The notes beneath the pieces are model-generated. The model saw only the letters and a program-made list of their open reading frames with translations, searched no databases and had not been told where the DNA came from. The translations under genes were made by a program, and so were the position numbers. From NCBI GenBank assembly GCA_903892415.1, contig CAITIQ010000291.1, positions 124,001 to 188,000 on the forward strand: a stretch of DNA of 64,000 nt. Reading direction: 5' to 3'. Positions 60,203 to 64,000 of this stretch are shown one piece after another. Origin of the DNA: an uncultured delta proteobacterium (lineage in GTDB: Bacteria > Myxococcota_A > Polyangia > Polyangiales > Polyangiaceae). Position 1 is the stretch's first letter; the number at the start of each line of letters is the position of its first letter.

Positions 60203-61665
60203 GATCTCACCGTCGGCAATACCCAGCCGCCAAACTCCTCCTCCAACAATTCTGCGACGCGAATACTTAGGTGGTCTCTACCTTGCGCAGCGACGACCTG
60301 CAGAGCTACCGGCAGCCCACGTCGCTCAAAGCCGACCGGAACGACGGTGGCCGGTGTCTCCAAGACGTTGAATAATGCGGTATACGCGGCGGCCAGTGGC
60401 ATTCTCCAGGGAGCGTGATGCTTCGGCGCAGGGCAAGGAAAGGGCGGCATCAAAAGGACGCCGTTTTCACCGAGAAGCTCGCTGAACTCCCGCTTCAACG
60501 CTTGTCCTTTTTGGTAGAGGCCTTTTGCCTGTTTGGCGGTTAGCCGTTGAATGACGTTGCTGAGACCACCAATCGCCAATGCAGCGAACGTATGATTGGA
60601 GCGCCCAACTGAGGCGAGCGCTAGTTCACGCAGGATGGAGATCTCGCTCCGGCCCGAGCCTGAGGCGAGGATAGCCTCATAAGATTCTTCCGATAGCTCC
60701 GCCAGTGTCGCGCCCCAAACCTCCATGCCTGGCGCGAGCTTCTTTGTATCGAAGGTACGGATCGTCGCCCCGCGCCGTTCGAGCCTTATCGCCGCGTCTT
60801 CCACTGCTACTTGCATGACGCGCTCCGAGCCGGTGCGGCCGTTATCTTTGGCGACGTAGACCACGAGCTTCGCCACCTCGACCGCGGAAGGCTCACCGAG
60901 TTCCCTGCTTACACAATAGGGGTCTACCTGGTCAGGCCCAGCCAAGACCCTGAGCAGCGGCATGAGATCACTGGCGCGCTTGGCCATGGGGCCGGGCGAC
61001 AACAGGGTCAGGGCTTCTCCGGCTGGGGCAGGGAATTGACCAGTATTGGGGATGGTACGTCCCGTCGGTTTGTGCGACGCGATCCCGCAGAAGGCGGCTG
61101 GTAGTCGGACCGACCCGCCAATGTCCGAGCCCAGCCCGAACACCGAGCCACCAGCGGCGATGATGGCGCCCTCACCCCCGGAAGATCCACCGGGCGTGCG
61201 CTTCAGGTCCCACGGATTGTTGGTTCGGCCATAGACGCCATTGTACGTCTCGAACCAAATCCCTCCCTCGGGTACGTTGGTCGTTCCCACCACCACCGCG
61301 CCGGCGTTGCGCAGGCGAGCGACGGTGGGTGCATCGGATGCTGCGAGGTGATTCTTCCGCGCGACCAAGCCGCCCGTCCATGGGGCACCCTCGACGGCGA
61401 AGAATTCTTTGATCGTGCAAGGAACTCCAGCAAGGGGCAGAGCCTTCCTCTCCTCTTCCGAAAGCGCGTCGATGCGGGCGGCCTCGCGCGTCGCGGAGTC
61501 GTAGAGTTTCTGGACTACCGCGTTGAGCGCTGGGTTTACCTCCTCGATTCGCGCGATGCAGGCAGCCAGTGCCTCCTGCGCAGAGATGGCTCGCGAGTGC
61601 ACGGCTTGTGCAACCTCGAGCGCAGAGGCCGAGAGCACGTCCAGAGATGCGTTGGAGACGGTCAC
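60199..61665 (-). CDS. amidase-signature family enzyme
   Basis: A 488-residue amidase. The Lys-Ser-Ser triad is intact: Lys86 in CTIKEFF, the cis-Ser in PGGSSGGE (159-165), and the nucleophile Ser185 in GSDIGGSVRLP. Length and motifs match the amidase-signature family; the FAAH-like segment with long central insertions suggests a broad amide or fatty-acid-amide hydrolase rather than GatA. There is no signal peptide. The start is a GTG at 61665, without a good ribosome-binding site. Its stop overlaps the kinase ATG. It is divergent from the ABC1 gene. Confidence 0.9.
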   Translation of the reverse strand: MTVSNASLDVLSASALEVAQAVHSRAISAQEALAACIARIEEVNPALNAVVQKLYDSATREAARIDALSEEERKALPLAGVPCTIKEFFAVEGAPWTGGLVARKNHLAASDAPTVARLRNAGAVVVGTTNVPEGGIWFETYNGVYGRTNNPWDLKRTPGGSSGGEGAIIAAGGSVFGLGSDIGGSVRLPAAFCGIASHKPTGRTIPNTGQFPAPAGEALTLLSPGPMAKRASDLMPLLRVLAGPDQVDPYCVSRELGEPSAVEVAKLVVYVAKDNGRTGSERVMQVAVEDAAIRLERRGATIRTFDTKKLAPGMEVWGATLAELSEESYEAILASGSGRSEISILRELALASVGRSNHTFAALAIGGLSNVIQRLTAKQAKGLYQKGQALKREFSELLGENGVLLMPPFPCPAPKHHAPWRMPLAAAYTALFNVLETPATVVPVGFERRGLPVALQVVAAQGRDHLSIRVAELLEEEFGGWVLPTVRS

Positions 61666-61751
61666 CTGGGCGTTATGCCATGGACGGGGGACTGACTCAC
61701 CTCACATTGGTTGCAGATTCCTCCTGGCCGTCGTGGGATGCTCGCACGCGC

Positions 61752-63035
61752 ATGTCGGACGATCGTAAGGTCCCTCAGGGAAAGTTGTCGCGCTTCGCAA
61801 TGCTCGCCTCGGTAGGCGCACGCACCGGCATGAGTCTCCTGAGCAAGGGCGGTGCGAACGCGGCCGCCGAGCGCACGGCTGAGGTTCTGGGGCGAATGCG
61901 CGGTCTTGCTGCAAAAGTCGGCCAGATAGCGAGTTACGTGGACGGCGTTATCCCGGAGGCCAATCGCGAGGTGTACGAGGCAGCTCTGGGTAAGCTGCGT
62001 GACCACGCCATGACCTCCAGCTTTTCGGAGGTACAGCGGACGATCGAAGAGGACTTTGGGCAACCGCTCGACAAGCTGTTCAGCAACTTCGACAAGACGC
62101 CCTTCGCCAGCGCTTCGATCGGCCAGGTACATCGCGCCGAGCTCGCTGACGGACGCGCAGTCGCTGTCAAAGTCCAACATCCGGGGGTGGCTGACGCGGT
62201 CGAGAACGACCTGGCCAACGCCGGTGTACTCGAGCCGCTCGCCAGCCTCGCTGGCGGTCGCAAGGTCGATTCAAAGCTGGTGTTCGAGGAGATGAAGAGC
62301 CGTCTACGCGAGGAGCTCGACTACACGTTAGAGGCAACACGCCAATCGCAGTTTCGCGCTATTCACTCGGACGATCCGACGATTCGCATTCCGGAGGTCA
62401 TCGCTGACCGATCCTCGCGCAGAGTGCTGACGAGCGAGCTCGTCGCAGGCAAGACCTTGGCTGAAGTGAGTCAGCTCTCGGAAGAAGAACGGCGCGCCTT
62501 CGCCGAGACGATGTGGCGGTTTGTCTTCAAGGGCAACTTGATCGGCGGCATGTTCAACGCCGACCCTCACCCCGGGAACTACATCTTTGGTGAACGTGGG
62601 CAGGTCCATTTCATCGACTTTGGCTGCGTCGAGCCGATTGTTGGAGAGCGTCGCGAGAATGCGCGCGGTCTGCACTTGGCTGCGTTGCGTAAAGACGAAG
62701 CCGAGTTCGCTTTCTTTTCCAAACGTCTGCTGGCGACCCAGGGCGGCCAATGGGAGGAGCTTGCGGTGACGTACTCACGCTACTGTTTCGAGCCGATTTT
62801 TGGCTCGCCCTACCGCATCACCCGCAGCTATGCAGCCGACCTGGTTGCCCGTCTGAAGGAGATGGGCAAGATCGCCCGCAAGTTGCCCAAAGGGGAAAAT
62901 GTGCCGGTTCCCAAGGGCATGATCTTCATGAATCGACTCCAGTTCGGCTTCTACTCCGTCCTCGCTCGCCTGGACGTCGAGGTTGACTACGCCGCCGTTG
63001 AGCGGCAGTTCTTGCAGAGCGGGGGGCTTCTGTGA
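61752..63035 (+). CDS. ABC1/UbiB (AarF) family atypical kinase
   Basis: About 427 residues from the ATG at 61752; the upstream frame overlaps the amidase antisense. Family hallmarks: the KxGQ motif in LAAKVGQIAS, the Ala-rich loop in ASASIGQVHRAEL, the VAVKVQHPG lysine, MFNADPHPGNY and the DFG in FIDFGCVEP. UbiB/ABC1 proteins are ATPases that promote quinone biosynthesis or lipid trafficking. There is no C-terminal transmembrane hairpin of UbiB type, so it is closer to soluble ABC1 proteins. The protease gene follows after 16 nt. Confidence 0.9.
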   Translation: MSDDRKVPQGKLSRFAMLASVGARTGMSLLSKGGANAAAERTAEVLGRMRGLAAKVGQIASYVDGVIPEANREVYEAALGKLRDHAMTSSFSEVQRTIEEDFGQPLDKLFSNFDKTPFASASIGQVHRAELADGRAVAVKVQHPGVADAVENDLANAGVLEPLASLAGGRKVDSKLVFEEMKSRLREELDYTLEATRQSQFRAIHSDDPTIRIPEVIADRSSRRVLTSELVAGKTLAEVSQLSEEERRAFAETMWRFVFKGNLIGGMFNADPHPGNYIFGERGQVHFIDFGCVEPIVGERRENARGLHLAALRKDEAEFAFFSKRLLATQGGQWEELAVTYSRYCFEPIFGSPYRITRSYAADLVARLKEMGKIARKLPKGENVPVPKGMIFMNRLQFGFYSVLARLDVEVDYAAVERQFLQSGGLL

Positions 63036-63051
63036 AAAGAAGAAGCGCAAA

Positions 63052-64000
63052 ATGTCCAAAATGGCCAAACAGCTTCGGTCGGTGGTCAAAATCCTCACCG
63101 TGTCGAACGCCCCGGACTACGAGCAGCCCTGGCAGACGCATGGTCCGGTAAGCAGCACTGGCTCCGGAGCCATCATCATGACGAAGCGTGGGCTTCGCGT
63201 GATTACCAACGGGCATGTGGTTCAGAACCAGGTCTTCGTCGAAGTTCGACGGAGTGGGGAATCCAAAAAATATGTGGCGGAGGTCGAGGGCGTGAGCCAC
63301 GAGTGCGACCTCGCGCTTTTGCGCATTCGCAAGGAGGAGTTCTTCGAAGGTGCTGAGCCGATCGAATTCGGTACGCTGCCGCTCTTGGGGGACTCCGTCA
63401 CGGTATGTGGTTACCCGATTGGTGGTGACCGCCTCTCGATCACCCAAGGCGTGGTCTCGCGCATCGAGGTATCCGCGTATGCGCACAGTCAGCGGCCGCT
63501 TCTGTCAATCCAGATCGACGCGGCAGTCAACGCTGGAAACAGCGGTGGCCCGGTGTTTCAGGGCAACAAACTAATTGGTATTGCGTTCCAGTCGCTCGAC
63601 GAGAGTCAGAACATCGCTTACGCGATTGCCCTGCCGATCGTGCAGCACTTCCTTCGCGACCTCGAGGCCGGTCGCCCCGCGCTCTTTCCTAGCCTGGGCG
63701 TCGTTTGGCAGCGGCTCGAGTCAGAGTCTTTGCGCCGCTCGCTTGGAATAAGGCCAGCGGATGGTGGCGTGCTCGTCGTGCGCGTGGCCTACGGCTCTAC
63801 GGCTTGGGGGCACCTGCAGGAAGGGGATGTCCTTTTGGCGATCGACGGCGGCGCCATCGGGCGCGATGGGACCGTCGAGCTGCGTGCGGGCGAGCTGATC
63901 GACCACAGTCACAAGATCACCTTGAAACACGTGGATGACCCAATCGTGCTGACGACGCTGCGTGACAAGAAGATCTTCGACATCAAACTGAAGCTCGAGC
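63052..64000 (+). CDS. Deg/HtrA-type serine protease (N-terminal part, runs off the window)
   Basis: The frame is open from the ATG at 63052 to the window end (about 316 residues seen). The trypsin-like triad is visible: His55 in VITNGHVV, Asp86 in HECDLALL and Ser164 in AGNSGGPVF. A PDZ domain follows (SLGIRPADGGVLVVRVAYGS, LQEGDVLLAIDG). No signal peptide is seen, and the opening segment with YEQPWQ resembles the Deg9-type cytoplasmic/plastid proteases rather than periplasmic DegP. It probably follows the ABC1 gene in one transcript. Confidence 0.85.
   Translation, partial: MSKMAKQLRSVVKILTVSNAPDYEQPWQTHGPVSSTGSGAIIMTKRGLRVITNGHVVQNQVFVEVRRSGESKKYVAEVEGVSHECDLALLRIRKEEFFEGAEPIEFGTLPLLGDSVTVCGYPIGGDRLSITQGVVSRIEVSAYAHSQRPLLSIQIDAAVNAGNSGGPVFQGNKLIGIAFQSLDESQNIAYAIALPIVQHFLRDLEAGRPALFPSLGVVWQRLESESLRRSLGIRPADGGVLVVRVAYGSTAWGHLQEGDVLLAIDGGAIGRDGTVELRAGELIDHSHKITLKHVDDPIVLTTLRDKKIFDIKLKLE

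Overview
The window looks like chromosomal DNA from a moderately GC-rich member of the Myxococcota (Polyangia-like deltaproteobacteria). The evidence is circumstantial: many lipoproteins with long Gly/Ser/Ala-rich linkers after the lipobox, a protein with five myxobacterial-type six-cysteine repeats, three Ser/Thr kinases, two sigma54 enhancer-binding regulators (one with an FHA domain), an alkylglycerone-phosphate-synthase-like enzyme and two MoxR operons. Coding density is high. I see no tRNA, rRNA, CRISPR, insertion sequence or prophage, and no gene-free stretch longer than about 250 bases. The longest gaps (8153-8347, 25278-25505, 35523-35771) hold promoter-like elements.

Layout. 1-4.0 kb: end of a FliR/SctT export gene, an SDR, and an XPB helicase/Bax1 nuclease pair. 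4.1-8.2 kb: lipoprotein, glycosyltransferase, AlgH/YqgE-family protein, tail-anchored zinc-motif protein, cyclophilin. 8.3-15.6 kb: signalling island with a kinase, a kinase-receiver fusion, an NHL lipoprotein, an FHA-sigma54 activator and a beta-helix lipoprotein. 15.6-17.2 kb: deacetylase and Tag glycosylase, head to head. 17.2-23.7 kb: MoxR - VWA - DUF4175-like - peptidase-MA operon. 23.7-25.3 kb: GAF-sigma54 activator. 25.5-30.1 kb: psd - methyltransferase - AGPS-like operon, probably phospholipid or ether-lipid related, followed by an Omp85-like barrel and an OmpA-type lipoprotein. 32.8-38.8 kb: surface lipoproteins, an HU protein and an MBL hydrolase. 38.9-41.5 kb: copper chaperone-like protein and CopA. 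41.5-45.6 kb: classic MoxR-DUF58-transglutaminase operon. 45.6-49.2 kb: DUF4442 thioesterase, YhbY, deacetylase lipoprotein, alpha/beta hydrolase lipoprotein. 49.3-52.7 kb: PmbA, a TldD carrying an export signal, and a small lipoprotein. 52.8-54.2 kb: HflX. 54.2-61.7 kb: amidase, atypical kinase, sulfite/nitrite reductase, conserved unknown, HMA-thioredoxin lipoprotein, and a beta-barrel whose signal peptide is cut off by two in-frame TGA codons. 61.8-64.0 kb: ABC1/UbiB kinase and the start of a Deg/HtrA protease.

Regulation. Several genes have promoter elements placed so that transcription would start at, or one base before, the start codon. For sigma70-like promoters this is clearest at 33.9 kb and on both sides of 37.4 kb. 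Three genes (8348, 12095 minus, 25277 minus) have a sigma54-like GG-N10-GC element exactly 12 nt before ATG. Together with the two sigma54 activators this suggests a local sigma54 regulon that may use leaderless mRNAs. These are hand-read matches that need start-site mapping. The other main leads are the psd-methyltransferase-AGPS operon, the Tat/lipobox-bearing TldD, and the interrupted barrel gene.
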